DNA of 64,000 bases from Streptomonospora nanhaiensis (GCF_026642255.1 NZ_CP113264.1:4774001-4838000), one strand, 5' to 3'; counted from the stretch's first letter, positions 1 through 7,235 are shown. Made by a program: numbers and translations. Notes: a model not told the origin generated them from the sequence alone.

Positions 1-219
1 CCCGTCACGTCGGTGTTCTGGCACCTGGGCGAGTTCGGCGCCGGGCAGGAGTGGCAGCTCCTGCTGAAGGCGCGCGCGGACCGGTACCCGCAGATCGAGG
101 CGCACCTGGTCGAGCACCACCCGTGGACGAACCCCGAGGTCGTCGCGACCGCGATCGTGGCGGGCTCCCCGGACTACCTGCGCTGGATCGGAACCACGAC
201 GGAGCCCGACCCCGCCTAG
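1..219 (+). CDS. cutA: CutA-like divalent-ion tolerance protein, C-terminal part
   Basis: The reading frame is open from base 1 and stops at TAG 217-219, so only the last 72 residues are present. They carry the conserved CutA end: FWHLGEF with its invariant Trp, EWQLLLK, RYPQIEAHLVEHHPW, NPEV and finally VAGSPDYLRWI, which is the last strand and helix of the ferredoxin-like fold. CutA proteins are small cytoplasmic trimers of about 105-115 residues linked to copper or divalent-ion tolerance, although their exact role is unsettled. The next gene converges on it from the minus strand 71 bp away. Family assignment is secure; function is inherited from the family name. Confidence 0.85.
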   Translation, partial: PVTSVFWHLGEFGAGQEWQLLLKARADRYPQIEAHLVEHHPWTNPEVVATAIVAGSPDYLRWIGTTTEPDPA

Positions 220-290
220 CAGGTACGGGCCGACTCCAGCGCCTCGGCGACCTCGGGCGCCGGCCGGTCGGGGCCGTCGGCTCCGGAACC

Positions 291-1013
291 CTAGCTGACG
301 TACTCGGCGCGCACCGCGTAGATGGCGGCCTCGGTGCGGGAGTGCACCTGCAGCTTCTCCAGAATGTTGCGCACGTGGTTCTTCACCGTGTTCTCGGTGA
401 TGAACAGCCGTTCCCCGATCTCACGGTTGTTGAGCGACCGGGCGAGCAGCTTGAGGACCTCGGTCTCGCGCGGGGTCAGGTCGGGGATGGCGGGGGCGGA
501 CGGCGGGGTGGCCTCCTGCTTGGCCAGCTCCGCGAACTCCCCGATGAGCTTGTTGGCCATCCGCGGGTTGATGAACGACTGGCCGTCCGCGATGGCGCGC
601 ACGGCGCGCGCGATGTCGGTGACCGCGATCTCCTTGAGGAGGTACCCGGTGGCGCCGGCCTTGAGGGCGTCGAACAGGTCCGAGTTCTCGTCGCTCATGG
701 TGAGCATGATGAACTTGGTCCTCGGGGCGGCCTGCCGGATCTGTGAGCAGGCGTCGATGCCGTTGGAACCGGGCATCCACACGTCCATCAGGACGACGTC
801 GGGGCGTACCCCCGCGGCGAGCCGGACGGCCTCCGACCCCCGTCCGGCCTCACCGACGACGTTGATGTCCTCCTCCTCGTCCAGGACCGAGACAAGACCG
901 CGGCGGAACAGCGCGTGGTCGTCCACGACCATGACGCGGATGGGCGCGGAAGGGGTGGAGGGTTCGTCGATCGGGAGAGGTATTTCGGCGGGAGTGGGGG
1001 GGTGGGGGCTCAC
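291..1013 (-). CDS. NarL/LuxR-family two-component response regulator
   Basis: A 240-residue cytoplasmic DNA-binding regulator with a GTG start and a GAAAGG-type ribosome site about 8 nt upstream. A 24-residue Pro-rich tail precedes the receiver domain: acidic pocket D31-D32, phospho-acceptor D77 in VLMDVWMPG, conserved Thr in MLTMSD and Lys in YLLKE. The C-terminal LuxR helix-turn-helix follows from about residue 175 (LTPRETEVLKLLARSLNNRE, then TVKNHVRNI). No histidine kinase gene is adjacent, so it is an orphan within this window or its partner lies elsewhere. A possible 40-codon peptide gene and a stem-loop lie directly upstream on the same strand. Targets are unknown. Confidence 0.93.
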   Translation of the reverse strand: MSPHPPTPAEIPLPIDEPSTPSAPIRVMVVDDHALFRRGLVSVLDEEEDINVVGEAGRGSEAVRLAAGVRPDVVLMDVWMPGSNGIDACSQIRQAAPRTKFIMLTMSDENSDLFDALKAGATGYLLKEIAVTDIARAVRAIADGQSFINPRMANKLIGEFAELAKQEATPPSAPAIPDLTPRETEVLKLLARSLNNREIGERLFITENTVKNHVRNILEKLQVHSRTEAAIYAVRAEYVS

Positions 1014-1042
1014 AGGCGGGCCTTTCTTCTGTCAGACAGCCG

Positions 1043-1060
1043 CCGGAAGTTACCTTCCGG
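1043..1060 (-). terminator. Stem-loop in the leader of the response regulator
   Basis: Perfect 7-bp stem, CCGGAAG paired with CTTCCGG, around the 4-nt loop TTAC. It lies 30 bp upstream of the response-regulator start and 40 bp downstream of the candidate peptide gene. There is no U-tract, so it may act as an attenuator or a processing site rather than an intrinsic terminator. Confidence 0.4.
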
Positions 1061-1099
1061 GCATTCGGACATTTCCCCCGAAAGGGGCAAGGGTTTTCA

Positions 1100-1222
1100 T
1101 CAGTCCTCGCAGAAAGGGCTTTCGAGGATCGAAGCCCCGGGGCGGTGCGGGTGATTGCCGTACGTGCAGGTCCAGCCGGTGACCAGAGGCGCGAAAGGAG
1201 ATCGGGAGAAATGGAGACCCAT
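1100..1222 (-). CDS. Possible 40-residue peptide, unrecognised
   Basis: The ATG at 1222-1220 is preceded by a near-ideal AGGAGG ribosome site with 5-nt spacing. The frame then encodes 40 residues starting MGLHFSRSPFAPL and containing GWTCTYGNHPHRP, ending SPFCED. It has two cysteines, no signal peptide and no recognised domain. It lies 86 bp upstream of the response-regulator gene on the same strand, with a stem-loop between them, so it could be a leader peptide or a regulatory peptide. The strong ribosome site is the only positive evidence. The rest of the interval 1223-1487 shows nothing that can be supported as a gene. Confidence 0.4.
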   Translation of the reverse strand: MGLHFSRSPFAPLVTGWTCTYGNHPHRPGASILESPFCED

Positions 1223-1487
1223 CGATTCCTCCTGGTGGGCGGTGTGTCTCATCTTCTCACGAGTGGCGCGGGTGTGGGCGACATCGGAGGTTGTCCGCGT
1301 TCCCCCGGGGAAGGCCGATCCGCCATTGTCCGTGGTCATCGGCCGGAGTGGTTGTTCCGAGCACGTCGAAGGACGCTCGGCCGTGGCGGTGCACCCTCCC
1401 GTGGGTGAACCGATCTCCTAAACATGGGAACCGCCCCCTGCCCAGGCAGACGGCAGGGTGCGGTTCTTCGCGTGTGTGAGGGTGGTA

Positions 1488-1658
1488 CTACCAGCTGCGC
1501 ATCGCGTTCAGCAGCGCGGTCCATTCGGGAGCGGGGACGTCGAGTTGTCCCAACTCTCGGTTCTGGGTGTCACGCACGCCCGTGACCACACCCTCGCAAA
1601 CCTCGACGCAGTGCCCGGTGTTACCGCTGTAGCTGGACTTGTGCCACTCGTGGGTCAC
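1488..1658 (-). CDS. DUF397 small protein
   Basis: A 56-residue protein starting MTHEWHKSSYSGNTGHCVEV and ending NAMRSW. It shows the DUF397 signature: Trp-x-KSSYS near the N-terminus, a C-V-E-V core, VRDTQNRE, and the final W-x-x-L-L. The GTG start overlaps the TGA of the XRE gene by 4 bp (GTGA), so the two are translationally coupled. DUF397 proteins are abundant in actinobacteria, usually next to DUF5753 helix-turn-helix regulators. In Streptomyces such small proteins occur in whiJ/abaA-type loci and are thought to modulate the partner regulator. The exact function here is unproven. Confidence 0.88.
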   Translation of the reverse strand: MTHEWHKSSYSGNTGHCVEVCEGVVTGVRDTQNRELGQLDVPAPEWTALLNAMRSW

Positions 1659-2473
1659 GTGCCTTCTCCTCCTAGCGATGCGATGAATCGCAAGCTCTCG
1701 ACCGGCGACAGTGAGACGCCGCGCAGGTCTCCGAACTGCTCAACGCAGTTTGCCACGACCCCCGGGTCCGTGATCACCTGCCCCGAGCCTGGAGTCTCGG
1801 CGTACACAAGAGACTCCGCATGCGCCATGTTCAGTATGACCAGTGGGCCGTTCATGGCGCTATGGGCACCCCTCGCGAAGGGGAGGACTTGGATCTGCAC
1901 CCGGGGCTTGCAGGCAACCGCGAGCAAGGCCCTTAACTGTTCCTCCATGACCTGCTCTCCACCCACTGGACGGCGAAGGGCCGCTTCATCGATGACGAAC
2001 AGAGTCAGGGGTGGCGCGTTCTGGTTGAGGATCTTCTGTCGCTCAAAACGTGCCGTAATCACCTGATCCTTCTCATGTTGCAGCAGGGGTGGGAATGCGG
2101 CGTCAACCAAGGCACAGGCGTAGCCTTTCGTCTGGAGCAGACCAGGCACAGCCTGAGGATGAAACTCGTAGATGACCTGCGCCTTTGCTTCGAGTTCCAC
2201 AAATTCCTGCAGCCACCACGGTTGAGTCTGGCGCGCCCCGGGCCACAGGTTTCGTAGGCTCCCGTGGCACTCCAGAGCCACATCAGTCAGTTCAGCGAAC
2301 TGCTTCGACGGCTTGCGGACTCCACGCTCCACCGCTCCGACCTGCTGTTTCGAAACCCCAATCCGGTCACCTAGTTCCTTCTGCGACATGTCAGACAATT
2401 CCCTCAGACGCTTGAGTTCATTGCCGAATTGCTTGATTGCAGCATGTTCAGCGGAGCTTCTCTTGACGGTCAT
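1655..2473 (-). CDS. XRE-family regulator with DUF5753 domain (WhiJ-like)
   Basis: A 272-residue cytoplasmic DNA-binding protein. An XRE helix-turn-helix occupies about residues 15-70 (LKRLRELSDMSQKELGDRIG, then VSKQQVGAVERG). A DUF5753 domain follows from about residue 95 to the end, with the typical motifs YEFHPQAVPGLLQT, RQKILNQ, DEAALRRPVGG and QIQVLPFARGAHSAMNG. It is the first gene of a two-gene operon with the overlapping DUF397 gene. An ATPase of the SpoIIAB type is divergent. This is the gene set of Streptomyces whiJ/abaA developmental loci; the role here is inference. Base composition is visibly lower in GC than its neighbours. Confidence 0.92.
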   Translation of the reverse strand: MTVKRSSAEHAAIKQFGNELKRLRELSDMSQKELGDRIGVSKQQVGAVERGVRKPSKQFAELTDVALECHGSLRNLWPGARQTQPWWLQEFVELEAKAQVIYEFHPQAVPGLLQTKGYACALVDAAFPPLLQHEKDQVITARFERQKILNQNAPPLTLFVIDEAALRRPVGGEQVMEEQLRALLAVACKPRVQIQVLPFARGAHSAMNGPLVILNMAHAESLVYAETPGSGQVITDPGVVANCVEQFGDLRGVSLSPVESLRFIASLGGEGT

Positions 2474-2490
2474 GACTACATGAAACCACT

Positions 2491-2500
2491 AGTAGCTACA
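2491..2500. promoter_or_regulatory. Palindrome GTAGCTAC upstream of the XRE gene
   Basis: Perfect 8-bp palindrome GTAGCTAC at 2492-2499, 19 bp upstream of the XRE start. The core AGTAGCT recurs upstream of the second XRE/DUF5753 gene (57357-57369). It is a candidate autoregulatory operator of this regulator class. The rest of 2501-2622 is AT-richer intergenic DNA without a clear promoter. Confidence 0.35.
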
Positions 2501-2641
2501 GTCGAGAAGGCTGAGAAGAACTTCGGATTCAATATCCGACCACATCTAGAAGGGCTATCCCCAGTTCAGGCATGGTGGGAATCGGATAGGACACCGGCCA
2601 CACAAGAACGTGGCTGGAGTACATGACCACACGAAGGCATC

Positions 2642-2684
2642 AAAAAGCTCCGGCGACCGAAGTGAGAGAGCGGTCGCCGGAGCT
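2642..2684 (-). terminator. Strong hairpin with U-tract, minus orientation
   Basis: A perfect 14-bp stem (AGCTCCGGCGACCG at 2646-2659 with its complement at 2671-2684) around an 11-nt loop is followed, in minus-strand sense, by five Ts (2646-2642). This is a classical intrinsic terminator reading leftwards. No minus-strand gene lies immediately to its right, so it may insulate the XRE promoter from antisense reading. On the plus strand it forms a leader hairpin just ahead of the ATPase gene. Confidence 0.7.
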
Positions 2685-2718
2685 GATGTCCCACCCCGAA
2701 AGCCCCGAGGTGCAACAA

Positions 2719-3168
2719 ATGCAGCCTACCGCCCCTCCCCCCGCACTTCCACGCCGCCTGTGCGGAACCCCCACAACATCGGGCATCCTCATCGGCCCCC
2801 ACCCCAGCCACGTCAAGGCCGCCCGCCAGTGGGCCGCCCACGCCACCCGCTCCCGCCCCGGCCTGACCGACCCCCTCACCCTCACGGTGTCCGAGCTGAC
2901 CGCCAACGCCCTGCGCCACACCGCCTCCGGCCTGCCCGGCGGCACCGTGCGCATCGAGATCCACCGCACCCGCCGCCACCTCGAACTCCACGTCACCGAC
3001 AACGGCCCCACCCCCGGAAGCGCCCCCACACTCCCGGCCGTCCCCGACCCCGGACCCCTGCGCGTCGGCGGCAACGGCCTGCGGCTGGTCGAGGGCGTGT
3101 GCGCCTACTGGGACTGGACCCAGGCCCCCTGCGGAGCGATCACCGTCCGCGCCGTCTTCGGCTGCTGA
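2719..3168 (+). CDS. SpoIIAB/RsbW-like ATP-binding protein (HATPase_c)
   Basis: A GHKL ATPase of the anti-sigma-factor type, 149 residues. The start at 2719 is chosen because GAGGTG lies 6 nt upstream and the length then fits the family. In-frame ATGs at 2623 and 2686 would put the strong hairpin inside the gene. Visible Bergerat-fold motifs are the N box LTVSELTANALRHT, the G1-type box VTDNGP and the G2-type GGNGLRLVEGV. Such proteins act as switch kinases or anti-sigma factors. It is divergent from the XRE/DUF397 operon and completes a whiJ/abaA-like trio. Partner and target are unknown. Confidence 0.85.
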   Translation: MQPTAPPPALPRRLCGTPTTSGILIGPHPSHVKAARQWAAHATRSRPGLTDPLTLTVSELTANALRHTASGLPGGTVRIEIHRTRRHLELHVTDNGPTPGSAPTLPAVPDPGPLRVGGNGLRLVEGVCAYWDWTQAPCGAITVRAVFGC

Positions 3169-3207
3169 ACCACTCCCCCGCCCGGTGGCACACCACCACC
3201 GGGCCGC

Positions 3208-3291
3208 GGGGCCGCCGCCAAGAAAAAGGGGGGCCGGCGGCCCCGCCCCACCCGCTCGGGGCCGGACGTACTTCCCCGGTCCGGCCCCGAG
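3208..3291 (+). terminator. Two tandem GC-rich hairpins downstream of the ATPase gene
   Basis: First hairpin: 10-bp stem GGGGCCGCCG (3208-3217) with CGGCGGCCCC (3235-3244). Second hairpin: 13-bp stem CTCGGGGCCGGAC (3255-3267) with its complement (3279-3291) and an 11-nt loop. Both are perfect. They fill the gap between the ATPase stop and the BldC-like start and probably separate the two transcripts. Neither has a U-tract, as is common in actinobacteria. Confidence 0.65.
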
Positions 3292-3357
3292 CCCGCTCCA
3301 CAGGCCACCGGCCGCCCACAATCGACAACCGCCGATCGACACCGACGGAGAACCACC

Positions 3358-3705
3358 GTGCCCACCGCACCCCTGCCCGACCTGCTCGAGAGTGCCGAGG
3401 CCCTGCTCACCCCCGCAGAGGTCGCCCGCCTCTTCCGCGTGGACCCCAAGACCGTCGCCCGCTGGGAAAAAGACGGCCGCCTCGCCTCGGTCAAAACCCT
3501 CGGCGGACACCGCCGCTACCCCCGCACCCAGCTCCACACCCTGCTCGACGCACGCCCCGACCACGGACGCCTCCTCCAGACCCTCCAAGAAGCCCGCGAC
3601 CTGGCCACCGACACCGGCGCCCACACCACCGCCGCACACATCGACGACCTCATCACCACCCTGCACACACAGGACGAGAAGCTTCGGCGAACACCCGGCA
3701 CATGA
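3358..3705 (+). CDS. BldC-like MerR-type DNA-binding protein
   Basis: A 115-residue protein with GTG start and GGAG 7 nt upstream. Residues about 15-62 form a MerR/excisionase-type winged helix-turn-helix: LLTPAEVARLFRVDPKTVAR, W-E-K-D-G-R-L, and the wing TLGGHRRYPRTQL. This is the BldC pattern; the helical C-terminal tail (LLQTLQEARDLATDTGA) is longer than in Streptomyces BldC (about 68 residues). BldC proteins bind DNA cooperatively and control development in streptomycetes. Location beside the WhiJ-like module suggests a developmental or stress role, which is inference. Tandem hairpins upstream suggest its own promoter. Confidence 0.82.
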   Translation: MPTAPLPDLLESAEALLTPAEVARLFRVDPKTVARWEKDGRLASVKTLGGHRRYPRTQLHTLLDARPDHGRLLQTLQEARDLATDTGAHTTAAHIDDLITTLHTQDEKLRRTPGT

Positions 3706-3816
3706 CAGGCATGCCGCCCGCGTCCGCAGGAACCGCCCCGTGCGCCACCTCGGCAACGCACGGGGTTTCGGTCCTCGACCAGCGAGTTTGAGGCCCCCGC
3801 AGAAGGGCCGTTCCGC

Positions 3817-4335
3817 ATGAGCACCACACCTGACGGGTACCGGCGGACCATGATCCTCTGCCCTACATGCGGCACCCCAGCCGTCCGAGTTCACCGCTCC
3901 CCCAGGTACTCGGCCCTGCCCGGCTCCGAACCGGGCGCGTTCTCCCACGCACGCGCCCGGTACGAGCCGTGCGGCCACGAGGTGCCGGGCGCCGACGTCG
4001 CCACCGGGGAGGAAGCCGTCGAAGCGGACCCTGCCCGAAACGCTCCCTCCGAGGAGATCGCGCGGGTGGCGGAGGCCGGCGTGCCCGCGCTCGACCACCT
4101 GGTGCCGGACGGCATGAGGATCATCCGGCGGGCGGCGGGGTTCGTGCGCGGAGGCCCGGACCTGGACGCGGACCGGGTCCGCGCGGTGGCGTCCGCCTAC
4201 GAGGACGAGGACGACCTCCCCGACCTGATCCTGTGGATGACCCCGGAGGAGGCCCGCACCGCGGGGTTCAGTCCGCCGCCCGAATCGGTGGAGTGCCTGG
4301 TACGGGTGTCGTGGAGCCCCGCCTCGGACGGCTGA
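3817..4335 (+). CDS. Hypothetical protein with zinc-ribbon-like N-terminus
   Basis: 172 residues, not recognised as a named family. The N-terminus contains CPTCGTPAVRVH and, 40 residues on, RYEPCGHEV. The CxxC plus C-x-H spacing suggests a small zinc-binding knuckle. The middle is acidic, and the C-terminal half (MRIIRRAAGFVRGG, then DADRVRAVASAYEDEDDLPD) looks helical. The ATG at 3817 has no ideal ribosome site, and an alternative ATG lies at 3850. It follows the BldC-like gene by 111 bp on the same strand. No function can be assigned. Confidence 0.65.
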   Translation: MSTTPDGYRRTMILCPTCGTPAVRVHRSPRYSALPGSEPGAFSHARARYEPCGHEVPGADVATGEEAVEADPARNAPSEEIARVAEAGVPALDHLVPDGMRIIRRAAGFVRGGPDLDADRVRAVASAYEDEDDLPDLILWMTPEEARTAGFSPPPESVECLVRVSWSPASDG

Positions 4336-4449
4336 GCCGCCCGGCGGGGAGCGGAGCGGCCTGCCCGCGGGGCCCGGTCGCGCCGTGGCGGCGGGGCCGG
4401 GACGGCGACCACCGGGGAGCGGACCGACGCGGCCCCCTCGCGACCGCGG

Positions 4450-4722
4450 TCAGGAGAGCGGTCGGCACCCCGCGCCCGTGGCGTCCGCACGGTCGGCCGA
4501 CGGGGTGATCTCCTCGCAGGCGTACCTCGTGCCGACCTCCTCGGAGTGCATCTCCCCCGGGCTGGACTCCCCGTTGCTCTCGCAGTCCGTCCCCTCGGCC
4601 ACGGCTCTCGCCTCGTCGAAGACGATCCGGGCGCAGGTGTGGATGGCCGCGGCGTGCGCGGACGCAGCCGGCGCGGCGCCGCACAGCAGGACGAGGGTCA
4701 GAGTGGTGGCGAAACGACGCAT
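4450..4722 (-). CDS. Small secreted protein with four cysteines
   Basis: 90 residues. A typical Sec signal peptide is visible: MRRF, then the hydrophobic run ATTLTLVLLCGAAP, and a cleavage region ASAHAAA near residue 25. The mature part of about 65 residues is polar and acidic and contains four Cys (IHTC, GTDC, RYAC, GAGC), suggesting two disulfides outside the cell. GGAAGG lies 6 nt before the ATG. No family was recognised. The gene stands alone between plus-strand neighbours. Confidence 0.72.
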   Translation of the reverse strand: MRRFATTLTLVLLCGAAPAASAHAAAIHTCARIVFDEARAVAEGTDCESNGESSPGEMHSEEVGTRYACEEITPSADRADATGAGCRPLS

Positions 4723-5045
4723 GACTACCTTCCGTTCCCTTTTATTACCCCAGGTAGTTGAGCCTCTCCCGAATGGAGGAGCGCAAACAATCGGGAACGC
4801 CAGATCCGGAGGGCCGTGCCCCCGGAGCTCGGCCGGCAGACGATGCGCGGGGCCTGGTCACGGCATGGGGCGGCAACCCCCGGGCCGCCGCGGCCCGGGG
4901 ACACCCCGCGCCTGACCGGGCGGAGGCCGGCGGCCGGACCCGGCCGTCCCGGAGCGCGAGGCACGGCGGGGACGCGCTCCGCGTCCGGCGGGGCGGCCCG
5001 GCGAGGCAGTCGGCCCGCCGCCGGACCGCCGCCGGGCCTCCCCGC
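4723..5045. other. Intergenic region, no gene seen
   Basis: 323 bp. The part next to 4722 is AT-richer (a TTTTATTA stretch near 4740) and probably holds the promoter of the secreted-protein gene. The remainder is extremely GC-rich with many short inverted repeats and no supportable coding frame. Confidence 0.5.
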
Positions 5046-5480
5046 TCAGGCCCTCGCGCCCGGCCGCACCCCGTGCTCGCGGGCGACGGCCTCCTGCACC
5101 CTCCGGTCGGCGTCGAGGGCGCGGCAGACCTGTTCCAGGGTCGAGTTCAGCTCCGCCAGTCCCGTACGGACGAGGGCGCGCGCCTCGGCGGTCACCGCGA
5201 GGTCGATGTGCACCTCCTCGTCCTCGCACTCCCGCAGGTGCCGTTGGGCGGCTTCGACCCGTACGGCGTCCCTGGCGTCGAAGGCCCTGACCAGCTCCCT
5301 GCGGGCGGAGGCGACCCGGGTCCGGGCCCACTGCTGGGCGGCGTCGAGATCAGCCAGCCGTGCCTGGTGCACGGTGCGCTCCGCGAAGACCACGGCGCTG
5401 GCTTCGTAGACGGCGCGCCACAGTGCTTGGGCCGTGGCGTGGAGTTCTTTCACGTGGGGTTCGGGCTGACGGTTGCTCAT
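5046..5480 (-). CDS. Hypothetical alpha-helical protein
   Basis: 144 residues starting MSNRQPEPHVKEL. The protein is almost entirely charged helix, with long stretches such as TVHQARLADLDAAQQWARTR and HLRECEDEEVHIDLAV, and probably forms a coiled coil or helical bundle. It has no signal peptide or membrane segment. The start at 5480 has AAAAGGA close upstream. The frame stays open further upstream but that part has Pro/Arg-rich, non-protein-like composition. A palindrome about 160 bp upstream (5640-5657) may control it. No family recognised. Confidence 0.6.
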   Translation of the reverse strand: MSNRQPEPHVKELHATAQALWRAVYEASAVVFAERTVHQARLADLDAAQQWARTRVASARRELVRAFDARDAVRVEAAQRHLRECEDEEVHIDLAVTAEARALVRTGLAELNSTLEQVCRALDADRRVQEAVAREHGVRPGARA

Positions 5481-5639
5481 GTCCTTTTTCACGGGTCTCA
5501 GTCGGGTGTGGGGGATGCGGGGTTGCTCCGTTCCGGGGAGAGGGACGACGGGGTGCGGCTCCGGGCGGGACGAGGGGTTGCGTCGGACCGCGGACAGGCC
5601 GCGGCACAGCACTCCATCGACACTCAGAGTGATCGTCAT

Positions 5640-5657
5640 ATTACCAATTGGAGTAAT
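5640..5657. promoter_or_regulatory. Palindromic operator candidate ATTAC-N8-GTAAT
   Basis: ATTAC (5640-5644) and GTAAT (5653-5657) form an inverted repeat centred on the palindrome CCAATTGG (5644-5651). It is the only AT-rich palindrome in the divergent interval 5481-5827 and resembles a dimeric repressor site. Which flanking gene it serves is unclear. Confidence 0.4.
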
Positions 5658-5750
5658 GCCTGGGTAACGCGCACCCCAAGAAGGGTTGCGCCGAGCAGAC
5701 GCACGGGAGTCAGGCCCCACGGAGAGCCCACCGCCCGGCCGCTCCCGCAC

Positions 5751-5799
5751 TTGCAAAGCGGACCGCCAGTCCGTATGTTTTAAACGGACCCACGGTCCG
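5751..5799 (+). promoter_or_regulatory. Promoter with two CGGAC/GTCCG operators
   Basis: A -35 element TTGCAA (5751-5756) and a -10 element TATGTT (5774-5779) are separated by exactly 17 bp. The spacer holds the inverted repeat CGGAC-N5-GTCCG (5759-5773). A second, perfect copy CGGACC-N3-GGTCCG lies just after the -10 (5785-5799). GTCCGT (5769-5774) and ACGGAC (5784-5789) make a third pairing across the -10. This is the architecture of a tightly repressed promoter, probably TetR-like, driving the SnoaL/NmrA pair. No regulator gene is adjacent. Confidence 0.65.
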
Positions 5800-5827
5800 A
5801 ATACATCGAGCGAGAGGGAGGACACCC

Positions 5828-6253
5828 GTGTCCGCACCGACTTCCCCGGCGGATCTCCACCGCCACGGCCTGCGGCTCCTGCTGGACAAGGACATCGCCG
5901 CATGGGTCGCCCTGTGGGCCGAGGACGGCCTCATGGAGTTCCCCTTCGCCCCCGAGGGATGGCCGAAGCGCCTGGAGGGCAGGGATGCCGTCGCCGCGTA
6001 CATGAGCCGCTACCCGGACCACATCGACCTGCACGACTTCCCCGAGCTGCGGATCCACCTGACCGCCGAGCCCGAGACCGTCGTGGCCGAGATGCGCGGC
6101 GTCGGCCGCCTGGTGGAGAGCGGGAGCCCCTTCGACATGACCTACATCGCCGTCGTGACGGCCCGGGACGGGCTCATCTCCTCCTACCGCGACTACTGGA
6201 ACCCCCTCGCCGTCCTCGAAACCGGCGCCGACTTCACCGGGAGCAGCCGATGA
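5828..6253 (+). CDS. SnoaL-like (NTF2-fold) protein
   Basis: 141 residues from a GTG start, with GAGGGAGGA 6 nt upstream. The sequence shows the small NTF2-like alpha+beta barrel pattern: LRLLLDKDIAAWVALWAEDG, then MEFPFAPEGWPKRLEGRDAV, and C-terminal strands with FDMTYIAVVTARDGLISSYRDYW. The conserved Y-R-D-Y-W motif is typical of SnoaL_2 proteins, which include polyketide cyclases, isomerases and many binding proteins. It overlaps the next gene by 4 bp (ATGA), so both are one translational unit. The substrate is unknown. Confidence 0.85.
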   Translation: MSAPTSPADLHRHGLRLLLDKDIAAWVALWAEDGLMEFPFAPEGWPKRLEGRDAVAAYMSRYPDHIDLHDFPELRIHLTAEPETVVAEMRGVGRLVESGSPFDMTYIAVVTARDGLISSYRDYWNPLAVLETGADFTGSSR

Positions 6254-7098
6254 CCGCCACCTCCACCACCCTGGTCATCGGCGCCACCGGCACCACCGGC
6301 AGCCGCACCGCCGCCCGGCTGGCGGCCGCCGGACACCGCGTCAGGGCCGCGAGCCGCCGCGGCACCCCGGTCCCCGGCGCGGAACCGGTCCGCTTCGACT
6401 GGTACGACCCCGCCACCCACGCCGCCGCACTCGGCGGCGCCGACCGCGTCTACCTCGTCCCGCCCGTGGGCGACCCCGGTCCGGCGGCGGTCATGCTGCC
6501 GTTCCTCCGGCTGGCCCGCGCCTGCGGCGTGCGCCGCGCGGTGCTCCTCAGCTCCTCGGCCGTCCCCGAGGACGGCCCCGCGGTGGGACAGGTGCACCGC
6601 GCCCTGCCCGACCTGTTCGGGCAGTGGGCGGTGCTGCGGCCCTCGTGGTTCATGCAGAACTTCACCGGCACACACGTGCACGCCGCCGGCATCCGCGAGG
6701 AGGGCGTCATCCGGACCGCCACGGGCGACGGCAGGATCGGCTTCGTCGACGCCGAGGACATCGCGGCCGTCGCCGCCCGTGCCCTGACCGACGCACACGC
6801 CCCCGACACCGATCTCGTCCTCACCGGGCCGGAGGCGCTCAGCCACGACGACATCGCCGCGGCCGTCACCGGGGTCACCGTCCGGCCCGTGGAGCACCGC
6901 CGCCTGACCCGCGAGCAGATGCGCGACCTCCTCTCGGCGCAGATGCCGCCCGCGTTCGCCGCGTTGCTGGCCGACATGGACCACGCCATCTCCCAGGGGG
7001 CGGAGGACCGCGTCACCGACACCGTCCTGCGCGTCACCGGACGGCCCCCGGGCTCCTTCCGCGCCCTCCTCGAACGGGAGGCGGAACGGCGCGGCTGA
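6250..7098 (+). CDS. NmrA-family NAD(P)-binding protein
   Basis: 282 residues. The Rossmann motif TTLVIGATGTTGSRTAARLA opens the protein, followed by RVRAASRR and a YLVPPVGD strand. LRPSWFMQNF and a GRIGFVDAEDIAAVAARAL region are characteristic of NmrA/YwnB-type atypical SDRs, which lack the catalytic Tyr-x-x-x-Lys. Members act as redox sensors, quinone oxidoreductases or nucleoside-diphosphate-sugar epimerase relatives. It is coupled to the SnoaL-like gene by ATGA overlap and shares the operator-rich promoter. The pair may form a detoxification unit induced by a small molecule; this is inference. Confidence 0.88.
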   Translation: MTATSTTLVIGATGTTGSRTAARLAAAGHRVRAASRRGTPVPGAEPVRFDWYDPATHAAALGGADRVYLVPPVGDPGPAAVMLPFLRLARACGVRRAVLLSSSAVPEDGPAVGQVHRALPDLFGQWAVLRPSWFMQNFTGTHVHAAGIREEGVIRTATGDGRIGFVDAEDIAAVAARALTDAHAPDTDLVLTGPEALSHDDIAAAVTGVTVRPVEHRRLTREQMRDLLSAQMPPAFAALLADMDHAISQGAEDRVTDTVLRVTGRPPGSFRALLEREAERRG

Positions 7099-7186
7099 GA
7101 CCGCGGACGCGGCGGACCGCCGGGCTCCCGCGCCCACCGCGTCGTCCGGCTCCCCGCCCTCGGGCAGCGTCACGCGGCCCATCCGT

Positions 7187-7235
7187 TTGACAGCGTCATC
7201 CGTATGGGGGACCGTAGTTCACGTGACACCGTCAC
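7187..7235 (+). promoter_or_regulatory. Promoter/operator candidate upstream of the SDR gene
   Basis: A consensus -35 hexamer TTGACA lies at 7187-7192; no good -10 is seen at 17 bp. A perfect palindrome GTGAC-ACC-GTCAC (7223-7235) follows. Together they suggest a regulated start site about 150 bp before the SDR gene. The remainder of the gap 7099-7386 shows nothing else. Confidence 0.35.

Noticed and set aside
2623..2718. Earlier starts of the first SpoIIAB-like gene (2623, 2686)
   Set aside because: They would place a terminator-type hairpin inside the gene; 2719 has the best ribosome site and gives a normal family length.
5481..5903. N-terminal extension of the helical hypothetical protein at 5046
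   Set aside because: The frame is open, but the extra residues are Pro/Arg-rich and cross the SnoaL promoter; the start at 5480 is more credible.
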